Assembly (NCBI GenBank): GCA_018333525.1
Contig: JAGXTF010000101.1
Location: 1 to 64,000, forward strand
From: Bacteroidota bacterium
GTDB lineage: Bacteria; Bacteroidota; Bacteroidia; NS11-12g; UBA955
Length of the DNA stretch: 64,000 nucleotides
Direction of reading: 5' to 3'
Made by a program: the position numbers and the translations under genes. This document shows positions 26,098 through 36,169 of this stretch, in pieces (the first letter of the stretch is position 1; every line of letters begins with the position of its first letter). The notes under the pieces are model-generated. The model was not told the DNA's origin. It made no database searches and saw only the letters and a list, made by a program, of their open reading frames with translations.

Positions 26098-28383
26098 TTG
26101 AGAACCCTACAAAAACATATCGCTTTATTTCTAATAGCCATTACATGGATTGCGGCGCTGCAGGCACAGGACCAGCAGCGCGCAATCCACGTATTGAGCA
26201 AGGAACATGCAAGGCCATTAAAACAGGTAGAACTCACCATAGATTTCCGTCCGAATGGCCCTTATTTTTCAGGCAAAACGGATAGCACAGGTACATTTTA
26301 TTTTAACCAGCAAGGCGCATTTAAACTTATAGTTTTTGAAGCCGGAGACACCACCAATGCAGTTATAGCAACCTTTACAGGAAAGGACATGGATATGCAG
26401 GTGTTTGTGGATATGAATGACGAGAATTTCAATCCGGTGATTATTACCGTACCCGGTGCGCGCAGTTTGGATGAAAACATTTACCACGTGCGTATAATTG
26501 GTAAGGAGAAAATTGCAAGAATGGCTGCACAAAGTCTTGCTGATGTATTGCAAAATGAAACCAATATTCAGTTAGGACAGGACCAGGTACTCGGCACCAG
26601 CGCCATTATGCAGGGTATTGGTGGTCAGGATATAAAAATTCTGGTAAACAGTATTCCATTAATAGGAAGATTAAATGGAAATATAGATGTATCGCAGGTA
26701 CCCGTTTCATCTATCGAAAGAATAGAAATTATTGAAGGTCCGATGAGCGTGGTTTATGGCACAGATGCACTGGGCGGAGTTATAAATATTATCACCAAAC
26801 ACCCGAATGGCGCCGCGTTCAGCTCCAGAGCCAATTGTTTTATTGACAATCTTTCGAATTATAATTTCGATGCATCCGTAAATTCCAGAATTACCAAAAA
26901 AATTCCGGTAATGTTGAATTTTGGAAGGTATTTTTTTACGGGAAAAGATTTTGATCCTACCACCAGAATTTACGATTGGAAACCTAAAACCAAATATTTT
27001 GGAGATGCCAGTATTTATGTAAATGGAAAAAATTCCACCCACAGATATACCAGTTCCGGATATTATGAAAAGCTTACAGACAAAAGCAATGCAGAGAATA
27101 ATTTAACTACCATTACCGGTTTTAACAGTTATTATTATACTACAAGATTTGACAATTCTGTACATAGCATTTTTAAACTGGATAAGCACGCAAGATTTGA
27201 CTGGCAAAATGCATTTAATTACTACAACCGTTCTAAAAATACCATAAAAAGGAACCTGGTAACCGGGGATGAGCAGCCTTACAGGCCTGAAGATCAGGAT
27301 ACCACACAATTTACATTATTTAATTCCCGTGGAATCTACAGCCATTATATTCCGGGAAATAAAACCAATTTTACTGCGGGTTATGATTTTAGCCAGGAAC
27401 GGGGATACGGAAAACGAATTCCGGTAGATCGCCCCGGGATTACAGACGCTGCCTTGTTTGGAGCCGTTGACTTTCAACCTAAAAAGGATATTGAAATTCG
27501 TCCGAGCATGCGCATATTATATAACAGCAGATTTGGGAAACCGGCATTTGTTGGATTGTTTGGCGATAAATTTAAAATTGCCCCATTAATTCCAAGCATT
27601 CAGTTTAAATACAAAATGTCGGAACACTTATCTTTCCGCGGCTCCTATGCCAAAGGATTTCGTGCACCCTCGTTAAAGGAACTGAACTTTTACTTTGTGG
27701 ATGTAAACCACAATGTACATGGAAACGATAGTTTAAAAGCAGAGACATCCGATAATTTTATTCTGACATTTGATTATCGCCACAAACTCGCAGGAAATAA
27801 AGGAACCGTTTTTGGATTTTCCTTATTTAACAACATTATTAAAAACAAAATAAACCTCGCTTTGGTAGATGCGCGAACCAACTATTATACCTATATCAAT
27901 ATAGGAAGATTCCGTTCACAGGGTCTCAATATCAATTTCGAATATTTTACACCCAGAATTTCCTGGGGAATAAGCAGTTCTTTGTTAAACGTTGCAGATT
28001 TATTGCTAACTGATGACAGTGTAAATCAGAAATATTATCTCAACGGGCAAATTAGTGCGAATTTCAGTTATAAAATTCCGCAGTACAGAACATCCATTAG
28101 CCTTTTCAGCAGATACACCAGTCCAACTAACGGATATACAGAAAACAGTCAGAGATATAAGGTAGATGGATATTATCTGATGGATTTGACTATTCAAAAA
28201 TCATTTAAAAAACTACCTGTAAATATGAACGTGGGTTGTAAAAATATATTGGGTGTAACTTCTGTAAATTCAACCAGAATTGCCAATTCCAATCCTCACT
28301 CACAGGAAGGATTTAACGTAAATATTACACCGGGAAGAACATTTTTTATTCAATTAAGCGTTAATTTTAATACCATCAAATGA
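26098..28383 (+). CDS. TonB-dependent outer-membrane receptor (HmuR-like)
   Basis: 761 residues. TTG start preceded by a rare strong Shine-Dalgarno-like stretch (aaaggagggagg). Signal peptide (HIALFLIAITWIAALQAQ), a short carboxypeptidase-like domain, then the plug (LADVLQNETNIQLGQ, SIERIEIIEGPMSVVYGTDALGGVINIITK region) and a 22-strand-type barrel. It should take up heme or another iron source, with HmuY-like partners on both sides. The stop overlaps the next gene by ATGA. Confidence 0.9.
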   Translation: MRTLQKHIALFLIAITWIAALQAQDQQRAIHVLSKEHARPLKQVELTIDFRPNGPYFSGKTDSTGTFYFNQQGAFKLIVFEAGDTTNAVIATFTGKDMDMQVFVDMNDENFNPVIITVPGARSLDENIYHVRIIGKEKIARMAAQSLADVLQNETNIQLGQDQVLGTSAIMQGIGGQDIKILVNSIPLIGRLNGNIDVSQVPVSSIERIEIIEGPMSVVYGTDALGGVINIITKHPNGAAFSSRANCFIDNLSNYNFDASVNSRITKKIPVMLNFGRYFFTGKDFDPTTRIYDWKPKTKYFGDASIYVNGKNSTHRYTSSGYYEKLTDKSNAENNLTTITGFNSYYYTTRFDNSVHSIFKLDKHARFDWQNAFNYYNRSKNTIKRNLVTGDEQPYRPEDQDTTQFTLFNSRGIYSHYIPGNKTNFTAGYDFSQERGYGKRIPVDRPGITDAALFGAVDFQPKKDIEIRPSMRILYNSRFGKPAFVGLFGDKFKIAPLIPSIQFKYKMSEHLSFRGSYAKGFRAPSLKELNFYFVDVNHNVHGNDSLKAETSDNFILTFDYRHKLAGNKGTVFGFSLFNNIIKNKINLALVDARTNYYTYINIGRFRSQGLNINFEYFTPRISWGISSSLLNVADLLLTDDSVNQKYYLNGQISANFSYKIPQYRTSISLFSRYTSPTNGYTENSQRYKVDGYYLMDLTIQKSFKKLPVNMNVGCKNILGVTSVNSTRIANSNPHSQEGFNVNITPGRTFFIQLSVNFNTIK

Positions 28384-29405
28384 GAAATCTTTTTATCCTT
28401 ATAAGTGCATCCCTATTTCTTTTAAGCAGTTGTGAAAGACCAGAACCGCTTGTGCCGCCACTACAGTTCCCCGCAGGCCTGCAAACTAAAGTTTTTGGAC
28501 TGGGTGAAAACTATGAAAATCAGATTTGGTTTGAATTTAGTTCCCAGCAAATGATAATGAACCGCCATGACAATTGGGATATTGCATTTTCCTGCGATGA
28601 AAGTCATCGCATATTGGTAAATGGCGGTAAAAACGCAAATTTCGGAGTAAAAAGATTTATTGGAAGAGATTTTAATTACGTATTCACACCTGCAGAATTA
28701 AAAAACACTACCTGGGATTTCGATAATCCCTCCGGAGAAGAAGATTCCCTGGTGTTCAGCAAATGGTGTTCCTATAGCGGAAATCAAATGTATGGAAAAG
28801 ATTATCTGTATCTTTTTGATTTAGGGGATGACACCCTTGGTGCAAAACGATATGTGAAGTTAAAAATCCTGGAAAGAACCGGGGGTGTATATACTTTCAA
28901 ATGGTGCTTTGTGGATGACACGGTAGCAATCTATGAAGAATTCAAACGCATCGACGAAACCCGCAATTATATTTATTATAATTTCGGCAGCCAGAGCGAA
29001 GTGTATAACGAACCACTGGAAAAAACGAAATGGGATATTGTATTTACCACTTACAAAAAGTGGATTCCCAATGAATCTAATGGCAACCTTCCTTACCCAT
29101 ATGTACTGCGCGGTGTACTTTCGAATGCAAATGGGGTAATGGCAAGTGAAGTCACGGGAAAAGTGAACTTCGATGATATTACGCTATCCTACGCAAAAAC
29201 GCTTACTCTAAATCCGGATTTTGATGAAATTGGATACGACTGGAAGGTTTGGAGTATGACGGCAAATAAATATACAGTGGATCAGAATAAAATTTATGTA
29301 ATACGCGATACCAAAGGAGATTATTACAAATTAAAATTCGTGGATTTCTATGATGATTTGGGAAGAAAAGGTTATCCCAAAATGGCTTGGGAAGCGTTAA
29401 AATAA
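28380..29405 (+). CDS. HmuY-like lipoprotein
   Basis: 341 residues. Lipoprotein signal FILISASLFLLSSC. Two HmuY-style repeats with NWDIAFSCDES and KWDIVFTTYKKW. It is the classical lipid-anchored form of the heme-binding partner, translationally coupled to the receptor. Similar in layout to the first gene of the operon, which carries a T9SS domain instead, so the operon holds two diverged HmuY-like proteins with different anchors. Confidence 0.82.
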   Translation: MRNLFILISASLFLLSSCERPEPLVPPLQFPAGLQTKVFGLGENYENQIWFEFSSQQMIMNRHDNWDIAFSCDESHRILVNGGKNANFGVKRFIGRDFNYVFTPAELKNTTWDFDNPSGEEDSLVFSKWCSYSGNQMYGKDYLYLFDLGDDTLGAKRYVKLKILERTGGVYTFKWCFVDDTVAIYEEFKRIDETRNYIYYNFGSQSEVYNEPLEKTKWDIVFTTYKKWIPNESNGNLPYPYVLRGVLSNANGVMASEVTGKVNFDDITLSYAKTLTLNPDFDEIGYDWKVWSMTANKYTVDQNKIYVIRDTKGDYYKLKFVDFYDDLGRKGYPKMAWEALK

Positions 29406-29465
29406 TCCCTGCAAAAAAGCACTTATTTTACTGTTTTTATTGACACTCGAATTATGAATATCGCA

Positions 29466-29473
29466 TACCTTTG
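29466..29473 (+). promoter_or_regulatory. -7 promoter element six bases before a GTG start
   Basis: TACCTTTG fits TAnnTTTG; the expected mRNA start coincides with the GTG at 29480. Confidence 0.55.
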
Positions 29474-29479
29474 CACCCC

Positions 29480-30577
29480 GTGAATTATAAGTTTTCTTTC
29501 TTTTCATGGCCATGGATCGCTTGTCTTGCCCTAATGATCGCCGGCTGTAGCAATAAACCTGAACAAGAAACCAAATGGCATACTGTAGCACCCGGTGCCG
29601 GTGAAAAACACTTTAAGAATATTCGCCAGCTTACCTGGGGTGGAGATAATGCCGAAGCATACTGGAGTTTTGACGGAAAAAGTCTCACCTTCCAAAGCAA
29701 CAATCCCGGCTGGGGATTGGAATGCGACCAAATATTTTCTGCACCACTGGAGGCATTTGCAGATAGTGGTTTTAAGCCGCAAATTATAAGTACCGGTGCC
29801 GGCAGAACAACCTGTTCTTATTTTATGCCTGATGGAAAACATATATTGTTTGCAAGTACTCACAACGCCAACAAATCCTGTCCTCCGGTTCCGGATCACA
29901 ATAAATCTTATGTATGGCCTGTCTATTCCACTTATGATATATATGTGAGTGATTTAAAAGGCAATATCACAAAACAACTCACCAAAGAAGACGGATATGA
30001 TGCTGAAGCTACCATTTCACCTGATGGAAAAATGATTGTGTTTACCAGCACCCGTAGTGGAGATTTAGAATTGTGGACCATGAATATCGATGGTACGGAT
30101 GTAAAACAGGTAACGAATGGTCTTGGATATGATGGAGGCGCATTCTTTTCCCCGGACAGTAAAAAACTGGTATTTCGCGCTTCGCGTCCAAAAACAGACG
30201 AAGAAATCAAACACTATAAGGCACTGTTGGCTGAAGGTATGGTGGAACCAACCAATTTGGAAATCTATACAGTGAATTTAGATGGAACAGATTTGAAACA
30301 GGTAACCAATCTTGGAAAAGCAAACTGGGCGCCTTTCTTTCACCCATCAGGTAAAAAAATCATATTTAGCAGCAATCACGCCGCAGATAAAGGTTATAAT
30401 TTTCAACTTTACATGGTAAATACGGATGGCAGCAATTTGGAAAAAGTAACCGATGAAAGTATTTTCAATGCATTTCCAATGTTTTCTCCGGATGGCAAAT
30501 TACTGGTTTTTAGCAGCAACCGAAATAATGGTGGCACCCGAAGTACCAATTTATTTGTTGCCGAATGGCAAGATTAA
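29480..30577 (+). CDS. TolB-like beta-propeller lipoprotein (PD40 repeats)
   Basis: 365 residues from GTG 29480. Lipoprotein signal WIACLALMIAGC. At least five PD40 blades with the pattern SPDGK...VF.S.R (for example ISPDGKMIVFTSTRSGD, FSPDSKKLVFRASR, FSPDGKLLVFSSNR). No catalytic domain. TolB-like propellers act as protein-interaction platforms in the periplasm or on the surface. recO begins on the next base, so the two are probably co-transcribed. Confidence 0.85.
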   Translation: MNYKFSFFSWPWIACLALMIAGCSNKPEQETKWHTVAPGAGEKHFKNIRQLTWGGDNAEAYWSFDGKSLTFQSNNPGWGLECDQIFSAPLEAFADSGFKPQIISTGAGRTTCSYFMPDGKHILFASTHNANKSCPPVPDHNKSYVWPVYSTYDIYVSDLKGNITKQLTKEDGYDAEATISPDGKMIVFTSTRSGDLELWTMNIDGTDVKQVTNGLGYDGGAFFSPDSKKLVFRASRPKTDEEIKHYKALLAEGMVEPTNLEIYTVNLDGTDLKQVTNLGKANWAPFFHPSGKKIIFSSNHAADKGYNFQLYMVNTDGSNLEKVTDESIFNAFPMFSPDGKLLVFSSNRNNGGTRSTNLFVAEWQD

Positions 30578-31285
30578 ATGCTGGTAAAAAGTGAAGCACT
30601 GGTTCTAAAAAAAACGCCCTATTCGGACAATTCAGCTGTTATTCAAATTTATACCAGAAACTACGGATCACTGGCATTCATAGTTTCAGGCATGCACGGT
30701 AAAACGGGTAAATCTGCGCTACTGCAACCCGGGAATATCATTGACCTGGTATTTTATTATCAGGAAAATAAAAATCTGAAACGCATACGCGAAATAAAAA
30801 TTTCAGATGGTTTTTTAGGATATCATGATAATCCTGTAAAACAACAGATCATGATTTTTTGTATAGAATTGCTGCAGCGTTCTATACCTGAAGAACAGGA
30901 AGACAGGAGAATATTTGACTACGCTGTGGCGCAATTAAATGTGTTGGGAAAATTAAAAGAATTTACGTGGTTCCCATTACAATTCTTATTGGGATTTACC
31001 GAAGTTTCCGGACTGGGATTTGAATTACCCAATGAAAAAAAGGAAACCTATTTTTTATTGGAAAGTGCTGACCACAGTTATGCCCGCCACACACTGAATC
31101 CATTACAATATCTGGATAAAGAAGAAATAGACGCCGTTCAAAAGATTAACAACAAACAAATTCCAAATCTGGATAAAAACGGAAGAAGGTTGTTAACGGA
31201 AAAACTCCTTTACTATTTTCGATTGCATTTATTTCCCGAAAAGGAACTCAAAAGTTTCCCAATTTTAATGGAAGTTTTAGAGTGA
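30578..31285 (+). CDS. recO: DNA repair protein RecO
   Basis: 235 residues. N-terminal OB fold (SEALVLKKTPYSDNSAVIQIYT, GSLAFIVSGMHG) and a helical C-terminal domain. It loads RecA with RecR onto SSB-coated DNA. The zinc-binding Cys residues of some RecO proteins are absent. The last 9 bp overlap the convergent fbp. Confidence 0.88.
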   Translation: MLVKSEALVLKKTPYSDNSAVIQIYTRNYGSLAFIVSGMHGKTGKSALLQPGNIIDLVFYYQENKNLKRIREIKISDGFLGYHDNPVKQQIMIFCIELLQRSIPEEQEDRRIFDYAVAQLNVLGKLKEFTWFPLQFLLGFTEVSGLGFELPNEKKETYFLLESADHSYARHTLNPLQYLDKEEIDAVQKINNKQIPNLDKNGRRLLTEKLLYYFRLHLFPEKELKSFPILMEVLE

Positions 31286-32296
31286 GGTTTTCTCACCCAG
31301 ATTTCCCATCAAATCCATTGCCTTTTCCACCATATTTTTAGAGCCGATAAACAGTGGAACGCGTTGGTGTAATTCAGTAGGCTGTACTTCCAAAACCCGC
31401 ATTTTTCCTGTAGAAGAACGGCCTCCGGCCTGTTCCACGATAAATGACATGGGATTGCATTCGTACAACAATCTCAATTTCCCATTTGGAGTTTTTTCCG
31501 TGGGTGGATAAATAAAAATTCCACCTTTCAGTAAATTGCGATGGAAATCTGCAATCAGACTTCCAATATACCTGGCACCATAAGGGCGTCCCGATTCCTT
31601 ATCTTTGGTTTTACAATATTCTACAAATGTTTTTACACCGGTAGGGAAATCTGCATAATTACCCTCATTGATGCTGAATATTTTTCCATCTTCAGGTATT
31701 TTAATTTCCGGATGAGAAAGGCAGAATTCCTGAATTCCATCGTCCAGGGTAAACCCATTTACTCCATCACCGGTGGTATAAACCAGCATGGTGCTGCTTC
31801 CATAAATAAAATATCCGGCAGCCACTTGTTCCGTACCTTTTCTAAAACAATCATTTAGCGTTGGCGCAGAATTGGTGTTATCTCTTTTAAAAACGGAAAA
31901 AATGGTACCTATACTGGCATTTACATCAATATTGGAACTGCCATCCAAAGGATCAATACAAATAATATATGCCGCATTTTCACTGCCTTCAACAAATACA
32001 GGTGCGTCTTTTTCTTCGCTAACCACCATGCATACTTCACCACTTTTACTCAGGTTATGAATAAAAATTTCATCTGCAATTACATCCAGTTTTTTCTGTT
32101 CCTCTCCCTGTACATTGGTACTTCCCTGATTCCCTAATATATCAATAAGTCCGGCCTTACGCACATCGCGATTTACCATTTTTGCTCCCAGTTCCAGAGA
32201 TCTGAAAATCCGGCTAAATGCACCTGTGGCTTCTTTATGAATAGCCTGCTGGTCTGATATAAATTGTTCCAGTGTTAATGCTCTGCTGTTGCCCAT
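31277..32296 (-). CDS. fbp: Class 1 fructose-1,6-bisphosphatase
   Basis: 339 residues. Gluconeogenic enzyme that hydrolyses fructose-1,6-bisphosphate. The metal-binding motif DPLDGSSNIDVN, the SEE block (VVSEEKD) and the C-terminal GGRSSTG are intact. Monocistronic and divergent from aspartate kinase. Confidence 0.96.
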   Translation of the reverse strand: MGNSRALTLEQFISDQQAIHKEATGAFSRIFRSLELGAKMVNRDVRKAGLIDILGNQGSTNVQGEEQKKLDVIADEIFIHNLSKSGEVCMVVSEEKDAPVFVEGSENAAYIICIDPLDGSSNIDVNASIGTIFSVFKRDNTNSAPTLNDCFRKGTEQVAAGYFIYGSSTMLVYTTGDGVNGFTLDDGIQEFCLSHPEIKIPEDGKIFSINEGNYADFPTGVKTFVEYCKTKDKESGRPYGARYIGSLIADFHRNLLKGGIFIYPPTEKTPNGKLRLLYECNPMSFIVEQAGGRSSTGKMRVLEVQPTELHQRVPLFIGSKNMVEKAMDLMGNLGEKTSL

Positions 32297-32367
32297 ATTC
32301 TTCTATCTTCGTTGAATTAGTCTTTAATTTGCAAAAATAAGCGTGGAAGCGCTTTAAGACCCAATTC

Positions 32368-33633
32368 ATGAAGATATTTAAATTTGGTGGTGCCTCTGTG
32401 AAGGATGCAGAAGGTGTAAGAAATGTTGCCGGAATTCTCTCCCGTTATTCCGGTGAACAGGTTTTGGTGGTGATTAGCGCCATGGGTAAAATGACCAATA
32501 TGCTTGAAGATTTGGTTCATGCTTATTTTCATCATACAGGTAGTGCCATTGCCATTATGAAACAAATTCGGGAATTTCATTACCAGATTTTGAGTGATTT
32601 GGGTGAAGATTCTATTCAGTCCATTAACGATGTAGACAATTTACTATTAGAACTTGAATGCCTGGTGGAGAATCCAAACAATCTGGAAGATTTTGATTTT
32701 GTGTATGATCAGATTGTGTGCTTTGGTGAATTAATCAGCACCCGAATCGTAAGCAATTATTTGCTTGCCAAACAAACGCGCAACCAGTGGATTGATGCAA
32801 GAAATTTTATTTTAACCGATAACCGTTATCGCGACAGTAAAATAGATTGGGCCAAAACGGAACATCTGATTAGCAGCAGATTGAAACCACTGGCAGAAAA
32901 AAATCTGGTAATTACCCAGGGCTTTATTGGAAGAGATAGTGTAAATGCCACAACTACTTTAGGCAGGGAAGGGAGTGATTACAGCGCTGCAATATTTGCA
33001 TATTGTCTTCACGCCGAATCCGTAACTATTTGGAAAGATGTTTCCGGTGTAATGAATGCAGATCCCAGAAAATTTGCCTTTGCACAGTTAATTCCGGAAT
33101 TGAGTTATAACGATTGCATCGAACTGGCATATTATGGTGCTTCTGTTATACATCCAAAAACTATTCAACCATTAAAAGCGAGAAATATACCATTATACGT
33201 TCGTTCCTTTATTCATCCGGATGAAATGGGAACTACGGTATCCAACCAGGCAAAACCCTTGAATATGCCATGCTATATTCACAAATCCCCGCAAATGATG
33301 GTGGAACTCAGCACCAGAGATTTTACATTTATTGTGGAAGATACCCTGCGCGAAATTTTTGCCATGCTTGCTGAAAATAAAGTGCGATGCGGAATTATGC
33401 AAAATTCTGCAATCAGTTTCAAATTTGTGAGTGACCAGAATGAAAGCAGATGGAGCAAATTGAAAGTTTTATTCGATAACGCCGGATTGGTTTATGAGAT
33501 CAAAGAACATTTGGAATTGCTCACGGTTTATAATGGGGTTCAAACCAAAACCGATGAACTTACTGCGGGTAAAAAAATATTGATGCAGCAAAATTCAGCT
33601 ACCACTTTACATCTGGTGCTTTCACATCAATAA
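32368..33633 (+). CDS. Aspartate kinase
   Basis: 421 residues. First step of the Lys/Thr/Met pathway. Kinase motif KFGGASVKDAEGV, TTTLGREGSDYSA, and WKDVSGVMNADPRK. The C-terminal regulatory part is of the short type found in many monofunctional Bacteroidota enzymes, with TRDFTFIVEDTL and a second ACT-like stretch. No other pathway gene is adjacent. Confidence 0.93.
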   Translation: MKIFKFGGASVKDAEGVRNVAGILSRYSGEQVLVVISAMGKMTNMLEDLVHAYFHHTGSAIAIMKQIREFHYQILSDLGEDSIQSINDVDNLLLELECLVENPNNLEDFDFVYDQIVCFGELISTRIVSNYLLAKQTRNQWIDARNFILTDNRYRDSKIDWAKTEHLISSRLKPLAEKNLVITQGFIGRDSVNATTTLGREGSDYSAAIFAYCLHAESVTIWKDVSGVMNADPRKFAFAQLIPELSYNDCIELAYYGASVIHPKTIQPLKARNIPLYVRSFIHPDEMGTTVSNQAKPLNMPCYIHKSPQMMVELSTRDFTFIVEDTLREIFAMLAENKVRCGIMQNSAISFKFVSDQNESRWSKLKVLFDNAGLVYEIKEHLELLTVYNGVQTKTDELTAGKKILMQQNSATTLHLVLSHQ

Positions 33634-33637
33634 ATTA

Positions 33638-34477
33638 TTAATTGATCTGTAGATTGCGGTAATAAATGGCATTTCCCGCATGTATTTTTACTATGTAAAA
33701 TCCTACCTGAAGCACAGCCAGATGAAGGTCTAACAAACCTTGACCGGAAATATTTTCCGTTTGTTTGTAACAACATTTACCCGAAAAATCCGAAATGGAA
33801 ATTTCAGCTTTCTCTGTACCTGAAATATTGTATTGCAACTTTGCAAGACCGTCACAAGGATTAGGGAAAATGGAGAAGTTTGACTTTCCGCTTCCTATTG
33901 TTTGTACACGATTGGTACCCTGGTATAAAGTAACTTCAAAATCAATCTGATTGCCATAAACCGACAGCGTTCCACAACCATCGGATGCAGTAAGCGTTTG
34001 ATTATTTGCGGCACCGCGAATTCGGATTCTGGAATTACCTGTATTAAATGGTCCGGGTATTCGAATCGCCATGGAAGTAGCGGAATCTTTTCTCAGATGT
34101 TTAAATGGCCCGCTTTCCGGATCTGCAATGCATTCTGAAGCAGAAAAATCTCCGTCCCGATTCATGTCAATCCAAATTCCGGCTTTGGTGAACATGGTGT
34201 TTCCGGTACTATCTGAAATACCGGTCATCGAAAAAATAAAAGTATCCCAACTTACCATTTTATAAGGTGAGCCGGAGTTAATAACCAAATTGGTTGAATT
34301 GTTGGTGAAACCATAATAGGAATACATTATTCCGGTGTCATCCTGAATCATCAATGATAGAACATTACCACCATAAACATTACCGGCACCATTACTGTTA
34401 GCTGAGCAATAGGTCTGAGCATGAAGAAAATTAACGGAAGAGCATAACAATGCACAAATACTGACAAGTAGTTTCAT
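33638..34477 (-). CDS. T9SS-exported protein with GEVED-like domain
   Basis: 279 residues. Signal MKLLVSICALLCSSVNFLHA, then a GEVED-type beta domain (AGIWIDMNRDGDFSASECIA, then IRIPGPFNTGNSRIRIRG), and a C-terminal T9SS domain (FSIFPNPCDGLAKLQYN ... VGFYIVKIHAG). GEVED domains are common in secreted adhesins and peptidases, but no enzyme domain is present here. Gap 34478-34557 holds a small inverted repeat (gcaatat...atattgc). Confidence 0.8.
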   Translation of the reverse strand: MKLLVSICALLCSSVNFLHAQTYCSANSNGAGNVYGGNVLSLMIQDDTGIMYSYYGFTNNSTNLVINSGSPYKMVSWDTFIFSMTGISDSTGNTMFTKAGIWIDMNRDGDFSASECIADPESGPFKHLRKDSATSMAIRIPGPFNTGNSRIRIRGAANNQTLTASDGCGTLSVYGNQIDFEVTLYQGTNRVQTIGSGKSNFSIFPNPCDGLAKLQYNISGTEKAEISISDFSGKCCYKQTENISGQGLLDLHLAVLQVGFYIVKIHAGNAIYYRNLQIN

Positions 34478-34557
34478 CGCGATAGTTAATACAATTTTAC
34501 AGGTATTCCGGGAGGAACGCGCAATATTTCGTCAGCATATTGCAATAATGAAAAACA

Positions 34558-36063
34558 TTATTGCAGCAGTAACACCTGACCTATTTTGATTTTATCTGCC
34601 TCTAATTTGTTTTTGCTTCGAATAACATCTACTGAAACGCCGTATTTGCGGGCAATTCCGTATAGCGTATCCCCGGGTTGTACGGTATAAGAAACCGGAA
34701 TTCCATTTCCCTCTAATTGGTGTCCGTTTTTCATTACCACCAGTTCCTTTCCGGGAATAATTACTCCATTAATGATACGATTCCAGGCGACAATGCTGTC
34801 CGGACTTTGGTTGTATAATTTGGCAATGGAATAAACAGTTTCTCCTTTTAATACCAAATGATACTTTAGGGTTTTGTGTACTTCAGCCGCACTAGTTCTG
34901 GCAGTATCTTTTAAGCCCTCTTTTAAACCCGGACGCAACAGCAGTAATTGTCCAACTTTTAAAGTCGTGGATTCCAAATGGTTCCAACGCACCAGATCAT
35001 CTACAGGAATGCCATGTGCGAGAGCAATGGAATAAAGTGTTTCTCCACCTTTTACTTCATGAAAATCTGCTTCGTATTTTCCTTCAGAATGATGCTGAAC
35101 CAAAGTATCAGGTTTCACCGAAATTACTGGTTGTTCTTTTTCCTCCTGCAAAAGTGGTGTTCCCGGATTTTTATGTTGCAGGCTCAATATTTCTCCTGGT
35201 TTCACCTGTTGGCAGGGTTTCAGATTATTCTTCTTGTACAGTTGTTTTAAGCGTATTCCATATTCCTGTGAAACATCGCGCATATCCTGACCGGGCTTTA
35301 CAGTTGCCACTGCAACAAGACCTTTTCTCCGCTTGGGTTTCAGATAAACAATTTCACCCGGATCCAGACTTTCCCCTCGTTTTAGATCGTTATACTTATA
35401 AACCTGCCAGTCCCCGAGTTCATGGGCTTTGGCAATAGACTCGGGAGAATCTCCTGCCCTGGCGTAGACTGCGGGAAGTCCGTTAATTTGTATGGCTTTT
35501 TGCGCAGCTGAATCCGGTGATACATAATCATCTCCAAATACGACCATGGAATCGTACATACTAAGTCTGTATTTTTGGATAATCCCTATCAAAATATTGG
35601 CATACGCCGGATTTGTAGCATAACCGGCCTGACGAAGACCATTGGCCCATCCATCATAATCGGTAACAGAAAGCGTGAAAAGACCGTTGTATCGACTGCT
35701 CCCCTTTAAGAACAAACTGTGATCTCGATAGCTCTCCATCGCAGAACTATAACCACGAAAACACTCATTTGGAGCATCATCATCTATTAGACAGAATGAA
35801 CCTGTCCATTCCTTTCTACATTTAATTCCAAAATGGTTGTTGCAATCTCTGGATAGCTTGCTATTGCCGCTGGCACTTTCCAAAATTCCCTGTCCAAGGG
35901 TAATGCTCGCAGGAATATTATAAATTTTCATTTCCTGCATGGCAGCATATTTGTAGGTATTGATATACTCCTGTGTACTCAACACCTGAGCAGTTAATGC
36001 TTGGGCCCAACAGGCAACCTGAACCATGCAAAAAACAGTCTTCCAAATACCAATTTTGGCCAT
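34558..36063 (-). CDS. LysM peptidoglycan hydrolase (glucosaminidase family)
   Basis: 501 residues from ATG 36063, which leaves a usable signal (GIWKTVFCMVQVACWAQALTAQ). The GH73-type domain includes QGILESASGNSKLS and NHFGIKCR with the catalytic Glu in ESASG, and GYSSAMESYRDHSLFL. It is followed by at least four LysM modules (GGETLYSIALAHG, KGETVYSIAKLYN, PGDTLYGIARKYG and a weaker one near 270). It should cut glycan strands in the periplasm. Divergent from the DsbD-alpha-like gene. Confidence 0.9.
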   Translation of the reverse strand: MAKIGIWKTVFCMVQVACWAQALTAQVLSTQEYINTYKYAAMQEMKIYNIPASITLGQGILESASGNSKLSRDCNNHFGIKCRKEWTGSFCLIDDDAPNECFRGYSSAMESYRDHSLFLKGSSRYNGLFTLSVTDYDGWANGLRQAGYATNPAYANILIGIIQKYRLSMYDSMVVFGDDYVSPDSAAQKAIQINGLPAVYARAGDSPESIAKAHELGDWQVYKYNDLKRGESLDPGEIVYLKPKRRKGLVAVATVKPGQDMRDVSQEYGIRLKQLYKKNNLKPCQQVKPGEILSLQHKNPGTPLLQEEKEQPVISVKPDTLVQHHSEGKYEADFHEVKGGETLYSIALAHGIPVDDLVRWNHLESTTLKVGQLLLLRPGLKEGLKDTARTSAAEVHKTLKYHLVLKGETVYSIAKLYNQSPDSIVAWNRIINGVIIPGKELVVMKNGHQLEGNGIPVSYTVQPGDTLYGIARKYGVSVDVIRSKNKLEADKIKIGQVLLLQ

Positions 36064-36169
36064 AAGAATTACAAACCTAAAATTCATGCGACTTACTTCC
36101 CATTTCCATTTCTGCACAACATGTGGCTTAACTACCCGGAGGCGTTCTGGTTACATAACGATTTTGTAC

